Assembly: GCA_034509425.1 (NCBI GenBank)
Contig: JAVTVJ010000666.1
Coordinates: 62,001 to 126,000, forward strand
Length of the DNA stretch: 64,000 bases
Source: Eopsaltria australis
Lineage: Eukaryota > Chordata > Aves > Passeriformes > Petroicidae
Direction: 5' to 3'
In this document: positions 35,297 through 48,068 of the stretch, in pieces
How positions within the stretch are numbered: position 1 is the stretch's first letter
How the letters are laid out: every line of letters starts with the position of its first letter
Made by a program: the position numbers and the translations under genes
Notes under the pieces: generated by a model
The model's input: the letters and a program-made list of their open reading frames with translations, nothing else
What the model was told of the DNA's origin: nothing
Databases searched by the model: none

Positions 35297-38290
35297 TCAC
35301 GTTGTCTTGTACCTGGGGCGAGGCAGGGTCAGGGGGGGTCTCTGCTGAGGACAGAGGCCCCTCCACGCCCCACCACTCACTGCTGTGACAGGTTGAGGTC
35401 TGGCCAAGTGCCCACAAACGCCAGCTGCTTCTCCAGCTCCACGATGCGCAGACCGATGTACCCCGAGGACAGCAGCAAGGCCACCATGCTGGGGACAGGC
35501 CAGGGTCAGCCAGGGGGCACAGGGTGGTGACAGGGGCAGGAGAAGTGCCACCGTGTGCCCACCCTGGCGATGGGTGTCCCAGGGGAAATGCGGGAGCCCT
35601 GGCCTGCCAGTGCCACCCGGGGCTCAGCAGGGATGGGGACCGGGGGGTGTGAGCAGGTCCTGGGGACTCACAGCAGCAGGTAGATGATGATGATGACGTT
35701 GACAGGGCTCAGCTGGGGATTTATCCGGGACCAAAGTGCAGTGGCCCAGGCCCAGAGCACGGTGTGGGGTCCCCCTGCCAGGACAAGGCAGTTAGTGACA
35801 CTGAGCATCCATGTTTGGCTCTGCCAGGGTGTAACCCCCCCCCAGCATCATCCCCCTGACCCACCCCAGAGGCCACGTGTCCTTGCTGAGGGCACCCATT
35901 CACTGCTGCTGGGAGTCAGCAGGGCTTCCTCGTCCTCCGCTTGCCTTGATCTCGGGTTTGGCTCATCTGCAGGTGACCAGGAGACACTTGATGAATGCCC
36001 CAGGGAGGTTTCTAGGCGTCCTAGGGGCACACGGGGCCACAAAGAGCCGCTCCTGCACTCCCTGGTGCTGTGGGGGATGCTGCTCAGGGAGGCAGGGGCT
36101 GCGCAGTCCCTCCCAGACCGTCTGGGGAGGGGAGCAGAGCCCAGAGCTGCCCCCAGAGGGGCACGAATGTGCCGGGGACACGAGCAGAGCTCTGAGCGTG
36201 CGAGGGGTGCACCAGGGTGGCCTCTCACCCAGGGATTCGTGGAGGCTGTTTGGCTCCAGGCTGCTCTGCTCCAGGTCTGACTGGCTCAAGGTCTGAAAGA
36301 GGACAAGCCCCAGTCATGGTGTGTGTCCCCAAGTCATCTGCCCCACTGCCATGGGGACATGGGCAGGACCTGGTGGGACCCGTGTCACCCACAAGAAGGG
36401 AGGGTCCTGGGGTGTGCACTGCATTGGGCTGGGGCTTTTCATGTTTCCTCCCCACGTCTTCCCAGGGGCCACAGCCTGCCCCATCCAGGGGGCTGGGACC
36501 ACCCCTCCTCCTGCTGCACTCTCCTGCCCTCCATTCACTGGCGTTACCTGAGATTTCCTAAGGGTTTCCTCATTGCTCACTGAGTCTCGAGGGCTCTGGC
36601 CGCTGTCCTGGACAAGGAGAGATGAAGGGAGGTGCCCTGCAATGGATGGATGGAGCCCCCCTCCCTATCCAGCCCCTGATACCTGCAGGTGTTTGCAGAC
36701 CGACCTCAGGAGCTGGTACGTGGCCTCTCGCTGGCGCAGCGACACGAAGAGGAACTGCCAGGGAGCGGGAAGGGGATTTGTGCCAGAGCTGCCCCCTTGG
36801 TCATGGCCCAGAGCCCACAGGGACCAGGACACTCCAAATAGCCCTGGGTGAGGCGACCCCTAGCACTGTACCCGCTCTCACCTTCTCCCCCTTGTCCGTG
36901 CGGATGCTGATTGCGTTGGGCACCAGCAGCGCCGTGTTGGTCTTTTTGAGGGCAGAGATGGAGGCGACAGGGACCACGGCCTGTGCCAGGGAGGACAGGC
37001 TGTCTCACCGTGTTCCCAGCTGCCACCTGTGCCCCTGCCTGTGCCGCCAACCCCACGCCCGCTCCAGCCCACCTTGATGTCCTTGACCAGGAGGTTGCAG
37101 TGGAAGCAGATGTGGCGGGAGGACACGTAGAGGCGGCCATGGTAGGGCATCTCTCTCTGCCAGGCACAGGAGAAGCAACCCAGCAGCACATCCTGCTCAG
37201 CGAGCTCCCCGAAGGCCCGGCGGTAGCTGCTGTCCTGCTTGCTCAGCTGCGGGAGGCCGGGGGAGTGGTGCTCGCAGCCGGCCCTGGCACAGCAGGGCAT
37301 CCTACAGACCCCTGCTCCATCACCACGCCTGCCGCTGAACCGGGACGAGCCCTCCCTCGGACCCCGCCCCAAGAGTGTCCAGCCGAGACCATGGGGCTGG
37401 CGCTGGGGTCCTGCTCCTCAGCTCCGGTACCCCAAGACTCACCGAGGGGGATGGGGGTCCCTGCCTGCCCGTGGCCGCCTGCTCCGTCTCCTTGCAGGAG
37501 GACTCATAGGTCCTGGATCTGGAAGGAGGCGTCGGAGGGGTGACTCGAGGGGCACCAGGTGGGGTGCGGGGTTTGGGGTGCAGGATGCGTTCCCGTGAGG
37601 TGCAGCACCCACCTGGTGAACTTGGGCTGCCCCAGCTGGGCGCTTCCCCTCTCCTCCAGGCTCTGCCACTGCTTCTCCCCCAGCCCCTCCCGCCTGTTGC
37701 GCTTCAGCTTCCCCGGCATGAGGGACGAGTCCGACAACTGGGGGAGAGGGGGCAGGTTGTGGGGACGGTCCATTCTTGCAGTATAGCAGCTCCCAGCGTC
37801 ACCAACCTGTCCCTCCACCGGGGAGGACACGGGGACGGGGCTCAGGCTACGCAGGGACCAGGACAGCAGAGCCCACCAGGTCGCATGAGCCCTTTGCCTG
37901 TCCCGTGGTATCATGCGCTGGCTGCGACCCCGTGGGCAGCGGGGGCCGGGGTGACAGGTGAAGTGATGACCCCTGTACCTGCAGGTGACGGGGAAAGTGA
38001 TCCCTGGACCGAGGGGTGCCGGGCCGGTCACGGCCGGTGCTGGGTGCGGGAACGGGTGGCTCCAGAGGGGACGGGAAGGCGGCTGCGGCCCCGGACCCAT
38101 GCGCGGCCCCAGAGCCCCGTCCCGGGCAGGCCCCGCGGCCCCCGCGCGGTACCTGCAGGGGGGCACAGCCGGGGCCCCTTGAACCGTCGGAGCTGTCCCG
38201 CTCCCACTTCTTCCAGCGCCGTTCCTGCTCCACTGCTGCCTCGTCCTCTTCCTCCTCCTCCTCCTCCTCCTCCTCCTCCCGAGGAAGGGC
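35297..38290 (-). CDS. GRAM domain-containing protein 2-like (GRAMD2A/GRAMD2B family)
   Basis: Minus-strand exons 37737-37613, 37518-37443, 37246-37073, 36980-36882, 36754-36683, 36607-36548, 36292-36229, 35966-35865, 35774-35672, 35488-35381 and 35312-35297 join in frame, preceded by a 5' coding exon ending at 38153 that opens with a run of about 11 Glu. The GRAM domain spans the third to fifth listed exons (CSYRRAF-like start replaced by DSSYRRAF, then MPYHGRLYVSSRHICFH, NTALLVPNAISI, FLFVSLRQREATYQLL). One membrane segment lies near the C-terminus (VIIIIYLLL into MVALLLSSGYIGL), followed by a short LEKQL helix and the tail QYKTT. This layout is that of GRAMD2A and GRAMD2B, ER proteins at ER-plasma membrane contacts. 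The start codon is unresolved, so the right boundary is approximate. I do not expect a GRAMD2 gene between FZR1 and MFSD12 in human. Confidence 0.82.
38244..38281 (-). repeat. GAG trinucleotide run coding poly-glutamate
   Basis: A run of cctcctcct on the plus strand, read in frame on the minus strand as about 11 Glu then Asp-Glu. It could be polymorphic in length. The possible acceptor tcgggag/gaggag overlaps its start. Confidence 0.7.
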
Positions 38291-38864
38291 AGCGGGCGGA
38301 GCCGAGCGGCCGCTGCAGGTTCGCAGGGAGTGGCCGAGGCAGCCCCAGCCCGGGGGAATGCGGGACCAGCCAGCTGCTCCCCAACCCAGCTGCAAACGCA
38401 CTCCAGTCCCAGCAGCGCTGAAAGCCAGAGCGGCACAGCCACAGTCCCACCACACTCCGCAGTCCTGTGGCATTTCGCAGTTCTACGCGCACCCCGCTGC
38501 CCACGGGCAGTGCGCAAACCCGGGACATCCCGCAATGCCAGAACACCGCACAGCATCGTCCGCCCGGTGCCCGCTCCCCTCCCTCCTGCGCTGGTCCCCG
38601 ACGCCCGGCAGTGCTGGGGGCACCTCCGCCCCTCGCCCGGGGGTTTCTGCCTGGGACAGGGACCCCAGACGGAGCAGGCAGGGGGCGCGGCCGGGCCGGG
38701 GGCGCTGGGCAGAGCCGGAACCGCGCCCCCCACCGCGGGCCCTGGGGCAGGTGCGAAGGCCACGGACCCAGCCCGGTTCAGCTTCTGCTCTCTGGAACGC
38801 GGCTGATAATGCCCTTCCCGCAGCGAGGAACGGCCATAAAACCGGGCCGGCCCCAGGTGGGACA

Positions 38865-39045
38865 CGGCGCGGCACAGGGTGCCCAGAGCAGCTGTGGCTG
38901 CCCCTGGAACCCTGGCAGTGTTCCAGGCCAGGCTGGACAGGGCTTGGAGCACCCTGGGATAGTGGAAGGTGTCCCTGCCATGGCAGGGGTGGCACTGGAT
39001 GGGCTTTGAGGTCCTTTCAGTCCCAAATCATTCCATGGGTTTTGA
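38865..39045 (+). mobile_element. CR1 3'-end fragment
   Basis: gcacagggtgcccagagcag, gctgtggctgcccctggaac, ggagcaccctgggatagtgg, then a shortened 3' end. It lies just upstream of the GRAMD2-like gene. Confidence 0.85.
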
Positions 39046-39049
39046 GCAC

Positions 39050-39245
39050 ACCCCCAGCACCCTCCTGCTCACACCCTCCGTGCACACAGCATATCCCTGC
39101 ACGCATAGCACTCACAGGTACGGACACACAGCTACAGACACACACAGGTACACACAAACACGGTCACAGACGTGTCATCCATGGACACACAACATGTGCA
39201 CACACACAGGGAAATGCACAGAGCACACAGAGCATACACACACAC
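39050..39245. repeat. CA-rich imperfect microsatellite
   Basis: Interrupted runs of acacac (cacacagctacagacacac, cacacaaacacgg, cacacacacc). No coding evidence. Confidence 0.6.
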
Positions 39246-39779
39246 CCTGAACCCCGGTGTGCCCCAAACCTGCTCCAGCCCCAGCTGTGTTGTCCCGTCC
39301 CCCAGGGCGGAGCCCACCCCCATCCCAGGGCCATCAGCACTGCGGTAGGTTTTTTCTCTCCTTTTTCTCCTCCTTTATAAAGTGCCGTTTGTCTGTATTG
39401 ATCTTACAAAAGCAGGTTAAAACCTCGGGCTGGGCGCCCACCTCTTCTTGGGCTGCCCCAGCCCGGCCTAGGCCCTTCTAGTGTTCATTGTGCAGGTGAG
39501 AGGTGACAGGTGACCCTGTACCAGTGACACCGCACCAGGGACAGCCTTCATTGGCCCGGTGGGGTCTGGGACATGAGAGTCCAGGATGGGGACATGAGTC
39601 CAGGGTGGGGACACAAGTCCAGTGCAAGGAGACAGGGTGGGGGTCATCCCCCTCCCCAGAGTCCGGTGGCCCCCAGTGCGGGGGACCCTCCACACTCAGA
39701 GTGTGGCACTGCAGTGGCCAAGGACGTGGTGGCTGAGGACACAGCCCTGAGGACATGGTGGCCAAGGACACGGCCCCGC

Positions 39780-42700
39780 TCAGTTGATGGTGCTGCTCTG
39801 GCTCTCTCCCTCAGCACTCCTGGTGCAGCTTTCAGAAGTCCTGGTGCTGCTCAGTCCCTGCAGGCCAACAGCACCTGGAGGAAGAGGAGGAAGGGACAGG
39901 TCAGGAGAGATGGCAGCGTGGGGTGACCTACATGTGCTGGTCTGGCCCTCCTGGACTCTTCTGCCAGCACCAGGGGCCTGACCCAGGAGGGCCCCAAGCA
40001 GCAGAAGGGGTCCGTCCTGTTCTCCCACCCCACAGTAAGGCACTGGCACCCAGAGAGGCAGAACACAGCCTGGCAAAGGTCACCCCACCATCCCCCCACA
40101 TACGCTGCCAGCACATGGAGCTGCCCCTGACACCCCTTGGAGCCCCAAGGCCAGCGTGGCCATGACCACGCCAGGGGGGTGTTGCCCCCCAGGATGGCAC
40201 AGCAAGCAGACAGCCCTTTTCCGTGGCAGCAGCAGAAGCAGGACAATGGCCCTGCCTCGTGTCCTCCCATGAGGGTTCCCCTGCGAGCGTGGCCGCAGCC
40301 AGCCCAGCGACGACAGGGCTCCCACTGCTGCCCCACTGGGGCCATCTGCAAAGACACTGCAGCTTTAGCCCAGCCTGGCACTGACCATAGGGCTCCCAGT
40401 GTCCCCAGCCCCACACAGGGCTGCACCCAAGCCTCCAGCCCCACTCACGGTAGCGGATCCGGATGGGCCACACCATGATGCAGCAGAGCGTGGTGACAGC
40501 GGCAACGGCGATGCCACCGGTGACCAGCACCATCACCCAGCGGTAGAACTCAACACAGGCAGGGCAGCACAGCTCAGTCCTGTGGGGACAGGCAGGGAGG
40601 TGGTTGGAGGCCGGACTGGAGTCCCAGGCTATGGACAGTGGTCCCAAGTCCTCAGAGTCAGGACTGGGTCCCACTGGGATGTGAGGGAAAGGCACAGGGC
40701 AAGGAGATCCCCAGGGTAAGGCTTGGGCCCTCGTCCAAGGCCAGCATAGAAGGTGAAGAAGGGTTTAAGACAAATCAGAGCTGGAGAAGAGAAAGCTCCA
40801 GGGAGACCTTACAGCCCCTTCCAGTGCCTAAAGGGGCTCCAGGAGAGGGACAAGGGCTAGGAGGGGCAGGACAAGGGGGAATGGTTTCCACTGCCAGAGG
40901 GCAGGGATGGATGGGATATTGGGAAGGAATTGTTGGCTGTGAGGGTGGGGAGGCTCTGGCACAGGGTGCCCAGAGCAGCTGTGGCTGCCCCTGGGTCCCT
41001 GGCAGTGCCCAAGGGCAGGATGGACAGGGCTTGAAGCAGCCTGGTGTGGTGGAGTGTCCCTGCTCATGGCAGGGGGTGGAAGGAGATGAGCTCTAAGGTC
41101 CCTTCCAATCCAAAGCATTTTGTGATTCTATAAATCCGAGTGGGTTCCCTCCTGTCCCTCTGGCTCCAACCCTGGAATATTTCCTTGTTGCCCCCCAAGG
41201 ATGGGGGCTCCCAGCTCTGCAGAGACGCTTACGGGCAGGGGTGCAGGTTCTGGATCAGCATCACAGCCAGGCCATTGGCCATCTTGTCCGTGAAGCTCAT
41301 GGCACCGTAGACAAACGCGCTGCTGTGCTGAGGGAGGAGAGGGAAGGACCCACGCTGTGCCACGCTGGGCCATGCAGCCCTGTCTGCCCTCTCATGGGCA
41401 AAGCCCTCACTGCAGCACAGCAGCAGAGCTCGGGGCACAGCCCTCACAGGGCACAGCACAGGGGGCTGCCCAGCAGAGCCCCCTCCCAGCATCTCCATCC
41501 CCCAACCCTAACCAGTGCCCACCCCAGCCTGTGGGCTCTGTGGCTGCCATTCCCCCCTGCTCCATCCCCCCAGGAGCAGCGGCCGTACCGTGTTGGTGCC
41601 GATGAGATCTGCAGTCATGGACAGGGAGGTGACCAGGATGGTGGCTGAGCCGGCCCCGAGCAGCACGGCCAGCCCGTAGATCTCATCTCCCATTGGCCTG
41701 GCCAGGGCCACCCAGGAGGCAAAGGTCAGGACCACCAGGATGCCCACAAAGTAAGTCAGCTGGGATGGGGAGAAGGGGGGGTTCAGACATCAGCTGGCAC
41801 TCGGTGAGGAGGGAGCAAGCAGGGATGGCACATTGACCAAGACCCATGAGGGACAGCCCTGGCTCTGTCCCAGCTGTATCTAAACAAGGACCCCAAAAGC
41901 AGGTCCTTGCTGTGATCCAGGCTGTTCTGCAAGGGTTGAGCCCCGGGCAGAGCTGTGGGAGTGTGTCTGTGAGGGCAGGGGACACTCCAGGGTTCACTGG
42001 CACCTGACAGCACAGAGGGGACACACTGGGGGGCAGGTCCCTCCTGTTGGCACTGCAGACTGTGTGCCTACCCAGGCTGGTGTAGCCAGACCCCTCTCTC
42101 TGCCCCTGATGGGCACCACAGGGCTCTGCAGCCCAGTCAGGCCTGCATGGGACAGAGTAACTCTGGGCCAGCACTGGGCCCCAGGGATGTGCAAGACAGG
42201 CCCCCACCCCCATCCCTGCCCACCACCCCCAGTCCCAGTAGGACCCATGCTACAGTGGGTGGTTGCTGGCAGAGGGTCTCTGAGGGGTCCCTGCTGTGCA
42301 GCTCAGGTGTGCCAGGAGCTCTGCTCACAGCCAGGATTTGGCCCCTGGACCTCTTCTGGGCTCAAACTCCAACCTCTGCAGCACTCTGGACTCACATTCC
42401 GACCGATGCATTTGTTCACAGGCTTCATGAAGAACGAGGAGAGGAACCCACTGACGTACATCACCAGGGGAATGGTGGCAATGTACTTCTGCAAGGGACA
42501 AGGACAGGGAGGAGATGAGCCCCAGGCGACATCAGGACACCTTCCCATGCTCCCCTGGACCTGCCTTGTGCCCACCTTGGAGAGCAGCAGCGAGTTGGTC
42601 AGGTACATGGCGATGTAGGTCTGGGACAGGTTGACGATGAGGCGGGTGGCCATGTAGAGCACTGCCACCTGTGAGGGGACAGGGCCAGGCCATCACCAGG

Positions 42701-45700
42701 GCATCACCTTCCCCACACAGCTGTCATGGCACAGGTGCCCAGCAGGAAGGGGCTGGCCCCTCTGAGGTGGTGGATGGGTGCCCAGAACAGCCCCTCTCTC
42801 CATCCCCATCTGCACCTGGGCAAGTCCCGTGGCTGCAGGACACCCAGGGTGCCCAGGCAGGGAAGCAGCCCTGGCCAGGAGAGTCCTGCCCAGCTGTACC
42901 TGGTAGAAGGAGGGCTCCAGCAGCCAGTCCTTCCAGAGCAGCAGGGGGCCTGGGGGCTCCTTGTGCAGCAGCGGGGTGCTCTCCTCTGGCTCAGGCAGCA
43001 CCCCTGCTGGGTACGGCTTCTCCTTGGTGCCCAGGTGGAAGATGAGAGAGAACACGGCCCCCAGCCCCACCACGATGAGGGCCAAGTTCTGGTGAGGCAG
43101 TGGGGGTGAGCACAGCAGTGGGGCTGCCCATCATCAGCCCCCCAGCAGTCAGAAGGGTGAGGAGGGGTGCCCCAACCCCAGGGAGGGCTCGGTGTGGCTC
43201 TTGCCACAGGTGAGGTTTTAGGGCACTGCCCCCTGACTCCCTCAAGCACCTCCCCAGCTGAGCCACGGGAAGAGGGAACCCAAGGGACTGTGTCCTGTCA
43301 CTCACCCGAAACACAGGGATGTCCTGTGGGCCCAGGTGCTCCATGTGGTCGGGCTGATCCGTCTGGAAGTTGAGCAGCAACCAGGTCAGGCCGTACACAG
43401 TGATGTTGGCCATGACAGTGAAGGCATACCTGAGAGGAAGGAAACCTTGGGATGATGCAGAGGGACAAGCACAAGGACAGCACAGCAGGACACCTGAGCC
43501 CTCCAAGCCAGATGTGCTACAGCCTCTGCACCCTGGTGTAACGGCTGAGGCCACACCTCTGAGGACACAAGGCACCTGGCCAGGCATCAGCCTTACTGGT
43601 GCAACTCCCAGTGTGCCCAGTCCAAGCCTTGGGGCATGACTGGCGGGAGGAAACCAAGATCCCTACAGGTCAGTCAGTTCCTCCTCCAGGCACAGCTCAC
43701 TTCTGCTTTAAGGATGCCACGAGCTGCCTGACCCTGTGCCCCCAGAGTGGGACCACTTGGCCCCACAGTTCCCCACATGCTCCCTGCTCACCCTGTTCCA
43801 TGGGATAAACACCCCGTCCATCCCACATCCCAGTCCTGACAGAGATGAGCCAAATGCACTGCCTGCCTGGCCCTGGGGACATCTCACCTCCAGGACAGTC
43901 CCTACACAGCTGTGTCCAGCCCTCCTCGAGGGCATGTGGGAGGGACAGTCCCTCCTCTAAATGCCACTCTCCATTCCTAAAGGAGAAGTGTCCCTAGCTC
44001 AGGGAAGTGTCCCATGGGCTGTGTCACTGACAACCCTGGCATCAAGACATTCCCTCCTGGCAGCAAAGGCTTTGGGCCACCAACCCAGGACCAGTGTCCT
44101 TTGGCACACCCCACAGGACACCCACATTGCCCAGTCCTCGTCCTGCCATGCCTGGTGTGCCACAGCACCCAGGGACGTCCTGTCACACAGTGATGGGACC
44201 CAGCATGGGCAGAGCAGCTCCCCTGGGCCCAGGGGACCCCCAGGTGTGGCTGTGCTCACCTGAATGCCGTGAGCTCCACCTTGCCATGGTCACTGCTCAC
44301 CAGCTCGGGGATGAGGGCCAGGTGGGACACCTGTGTGGCAGCCCAGCCAAACTGGAAGATGACGATGAAGGGAAGGTAGTAGATGAAGCCTGCCCACTGT
44401 GGAGTGCTCTCTGTGCAGGCCAGGCAGGGGCTGAACACAAAGGGAAAGGACACGAGGACACAGGTGGTGCCTGGGGAGAGAGTGGAGCAGTGAGAGGCTG
44501 CACACCTGGCTGGGGCTCCAATGTGACACAGCCCTGTTCAGGACAGGTTCTACCCCAGAGCTGAGGAGACAGACGGGCCCCTTCCCCAGCCAGATGAGAC
44601 ACCTGGAGCTCCAGACAATCCTCCCAGCCCATCTTGCACAGGGAATGTCCTTCCCTCTGGCATCCAGCACAGACAGACACCCCTCAGCCAAGGTCCTTCC
44701 CCAGCACAGCACTGGCACTGCTCTGTCCCCTCAAGACATCACGACATACCCACAGCCACCAAGAGGTTCTTGCTGTCCCCAGGTGCAGACAACCAGTCAG
44801 ACAACCCCTCCCTGCTGCCTGCCCACAGTGACACGGTATCCCAGTGACAGGCTGGGAGGGCTCTGCCTGTCCCATGGGCACTGGCACCCCTCTCCTGTGG
44901 GGCTGGCTGAGTGGGGCTGGCAGAGAGAGCCACGCTTCCACCACGCTCACAAACATCACCCGCAGCGTGACCAGGTGACACAGCGCCATGGGGGGCTCCG
45001 GGAAGGCCCTGCTGAGTCAGGGACACCAGAGCCAGGCTCCTCCCTCTGCTGTGGCCTGACAGCATGGGGACGCAGCCCGGGGACGCTGTAGGGACCCTGC
45101 GTGGGGCACACAGCCCAGCCTGGCCTCTCCCTCCCTTTGCCCAAAGCTGCAGAGTCTATCTGCCGAGCGGCTCCCAACACCCACGGACCCCAAGTGCCCA
45201 GGAGTGGCTGCACAGAGCCAGAGGGGTCCTGGGGATACCCTGCTCTCCCAAGCAGGGCCATGGGAGCCCCCCCAGGACCATCCTGCCCACCCCTGGGCAG
45301 GCAAAGGCGCAGGTTCTCATCTCTGGCCGCCTCGGGGCGGCATCACGAGAATCCCAGGCTGCTCGGCACAGGCGCCCGGGGCCGGGATTTTGGGACAGCA
45401 CCGCCAAACACGCTCAGACAGGCATCAGAGTCGCTTGCCCTTCCTCCCCACTGCGGCAGGAAGCTGGACCCCAGAAAAGAGCTGGCTAGCAGGCAGGGAG
45501 ACCCGGGACCGCCTGTGGGAACAGCCGGGACCGCGGCCGCTGCGGGGAGATGCCACCGATAGCAACTCGTGGTGTGTCCCCGCCCCGAGGCTGCGGTTTC
45601 ACAGCGTTTCCTCTGATCGGAGCACGGGTTTGCCACCGGACGAGACTCCCCGTTCCCACACAGCACCCCTGGCTGCTGCGTGATCGGGGGAGCCCAGCGG

Positions 45701-48068
45701 CCCCGGCACGGCGCCTCCGGTGCGACTGTCACCACCACCGGTCACTCTGTGGTCAGCCAAGGTGGACACCGGGGAAGCCCCTGCCTTGGGAATAACCCAC
45801 GCTTCAGCCTGGAAAACAGCCTGCACCCCTGCTCCAGCCTGGAAAACAGCCTCCATCCCTGCTCCAGCCTGGAAAACAGTCTGCATCCCTCTCCAGGCCC
45901 TATGCCTCTCCAGCCCCTATCCCTCTCCAGCCTCCATCCCTCTCCAGCCGGGTGCTGCCCCACAAGCACAGAGGGGCACAGCACAGGGGCTTGCACAGGG
46001 GCTGCAGGGAGCAGAGCTCAGCCCAGGGCAGGCTGGAGCAGGGGGAGGAAACAGCTCCGGCCACTTCCCTAAATCCAGGGCTGACACTGGGGCACGGGTG
46101 AGGCTGCCCCCTCAGCACCCTCCCTCACTCACCAAGCCAAGCTCTGGCGAGGTCAGACACCTTATCAGGCTGCCGTTGGGCTGCAGGAAGCAGTTGGTCG
46201 AGATAAATTTGGGATCAAGATAAGAGCACCCACACTGCAACCGTCCTCCCTCGTCCCTGTCTGCCCCGGGTGAGGCAGCACCCGACTCTCACCCGGGTTA
46301 TCCGTGGCCAGTTCTTCCACCAACTGCCCTGTCCCCAGTGCCAGCCTAGCAGGGTGTGCAGGCTCCTGTACCAGTCACAGCACCAAGGATCCCTCTTCAG
46401 GCCATGCTGTCCCCTCAGAGAGGACAAAGGACCCCTCTGCTACCCACACTGCTCTCCACACTGCAGGGAGGGACATCACACTGTCCCCTCAGAGAGGGAC
46501 CAAGAACCCCTCTCCACGCCACGCTGTCCCCACAGAGAAGGACCCCGACAGATGGGTCCCCACCAGCCCCTGCACTCCGTTGCATTGTTTGACGCAAGGC
46601 ACAATGCAAGACAAACCTGTCAATAATTCCTGTGAGCCAGAGCCTCCTGTGCGTCCCATGGCTGTACCCCACTGCTGGCCCCCGGGGTGCACAGCCCCAG
46701 CACAGCCAAGGGCCCCACGCCACACGGTCCCCCTCTGGGGACACCGACAGCTGCTCCGGAAGCACCTGAGCTTTTGGGAAAGCCCAGATTTTACTGCTCA
46801 TCTTGGTTTTGCTGCAGCTCCAAGGTCTGAGCATGTGGCTCTCACCCCAACTCGATGCCACCCACATGCACAAAGCCCAAGCGACAGCAGGGGTGGGATG
46901 GTGCCCAGGCAGGACAGGGACACCATGGTCTCCCCTCCCCATCCAGGCTCAGCATCCCGCTGTCCCGTACACATGGAGCACCTCTGTTCCCCACCTCGCT
47001 GCTGCAGGGGATCCCAGAAAGGCACCTCCCAGGCCATCCCCCCCTCACAGGGCATCCCAGGCCTGTCTCCAGAGCCCCTTCACCCTCCACAGGGCACCCC
47101 AAAAGCCCCCAGGGCAGCCCCCCCTTCCATGGAGGGGCTGATCCCTTCCACCCCAGGGCATGCAATTCTGCTGCCCCCTGGGGCTGCCCCTCTCCAGCTG
47201 GGGACCCCGTCCCCACCTCACTGCCACATGATGGTCCCCCCTCCGCAGAAAGGCTCCACATCTTCAGGGAGACCTCCATGCCACAGGGCACTCTGGTTCC
47301 TCCCCGCTCCAGGGACCCCCAAAGCTTGTCCCCCCAACCCAGAAGGGCACCCTTAGTCTTGTTGCCCCTCTTCCAGGGCACCCCAGAAAGGTACCCTGGG
47401 GCTGATCCCGCACCCCGGAGAGGCTGCTCCAGGGCCACTCATCTCCACCCACGGCACCCCAAAAAGGCTCCCCCGGGGCCATCCCTTTTCACTTAGAGCA
47501 TCCCAGAAAGGCTCTCCTGGATGTCCCCCAACACAGACACATGGAAGTCATCCCTCTCTACTTACAGCACCCCAGCAAAGCTCCCCCCTCGGATGGCTCC
47601 GTCTTCACTTAGAGCATTTCAGAAAGGCTCTCCCTCAGCAAAGCCTCCCAGGGTCACCGCCCTGCACTCCCGGCACCCCAGAAAGGCTCTCCCGGGGTCC
47701 CCCCAGCTCCCCCCATCAGAGCTCCCGGTCCTCTGAACCTCCCGTCCAGGTGTCCCCCGTCCCTGCGGTGCCCCGCACCCACCGGCCAGGTGCCAGCCCT
47801 TCCTGCGCCCGCAGCGGCCGCAGCCGTGGGCCCGGTCGGCCTCGAAGCCGAGCAGGGGCGTGCAGAGCCCGTCCGCCGCCTGCCCGGCGAGGAGCAGCGC
47901 CCCGGCCGCGCCGTGCCCGTAGCCCAGCACGGCGTGCAGGAAGGGCAGCAGGTAGGTGAACCAGAGCGCCGAGCACGCGTCGTTCAGGAAGTGCCCGCAC
48001 GCGAAGCTGAGCCGAGCCCGCAGCGGCAGCGGCAGCGCCGGGCCCGGGCACCGCGGCGGCTCCGCCAT
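39780..48068 (-). CDS. MFSD12: Major facilitator superfamily domain-containing protein 12
   Basis: Ten minus-strand exons: 48068-47783, 44470-44260, 43429-43306, 43088-42900, 42668-42576, 42488-42396, 41759-41589, 41327-41233, 40579-40449 and 39874-39780, giving 495 residues (human 480). It is a twelve-helix transporter of lysosomes and melanosomes, needed for cysteine import and pigmentation in mammals. Family landmarks are the N-terminal [22 protein letters not shown], split here as [11 protein letters not shown] and [10 protein letters not shown], the [14 protein letters not shown] loop, [18 protein letters not shown], and [17 protein letters not shown]. An acidic dileucine motif E-S-T-P-L-L (LL at 247-248) sits in the central loop, as in human. 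The last exon adds a 32-residue Ser/Thr-rich tail unlike the short human end I recall. Start MAEPPR has a good ATGG context. Confidence 0.97.
40770..41135 (+). mobile_element. CR1 fragment in MFSD12 intron 8
   Basis: Forward-strand CR1 (antisense to MFSD12): ccagggagaccttacagccc, gatgggatattgggaaggaa, tggctgtgagggtggggagg and a terminal attttgtgattctataaat. Confidence 0.9.
45805..45894. repeat. Three-copy 30-bp tandem repeat
   Basis: Units begin at 45805, 45835 and 45865 with cagcctggaaaacag and end in ccctgctc or close variants. Further short ctctccagccyc repeats follow to about 45950. Confidence 0.85.
46900..47710. repeat. Degenerate minisatellite in MFSD12 intron 1
   Basis: The motif ggcaccccagaaaggctc recurs in diverged form (for example near 47093, 47379, 47455, 47500, 47570, 47620 and 47680) with unit lengths of about 40-75 bases. 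Confidence 0.65.

Larger units (their letters stand above)
44471..47782 (-). other. MFSD12: MFSD12 intron 1, repeat-rich
   Basis: A 3.3-kb intron with no separate gene. It holds a three-copy 30-base tandem repeat at 45805-45894 and a long degenerate array of caccccagaaaggctc-type motifs from about 46900 to 47700. Cys/Pro-rich open frames across it are repeat artefacts. Confidence 0.65.

Noticed and set aside
38016..39380. 454-codon plus-strand frame with a long poly-Ser run
   Set aside because: It is the antisense shadow of the poly-Glu exon of the GRAMD2-like gene and runs on into a CR1.
46304..47496. Long plus-strand Pro/His/Ser-rich frames in MFSD12 intron 1
   Set aside because: They follow the degenerate caccccagaaaggctc repeat, have no splice or domain support and are antisense to MFSD12.
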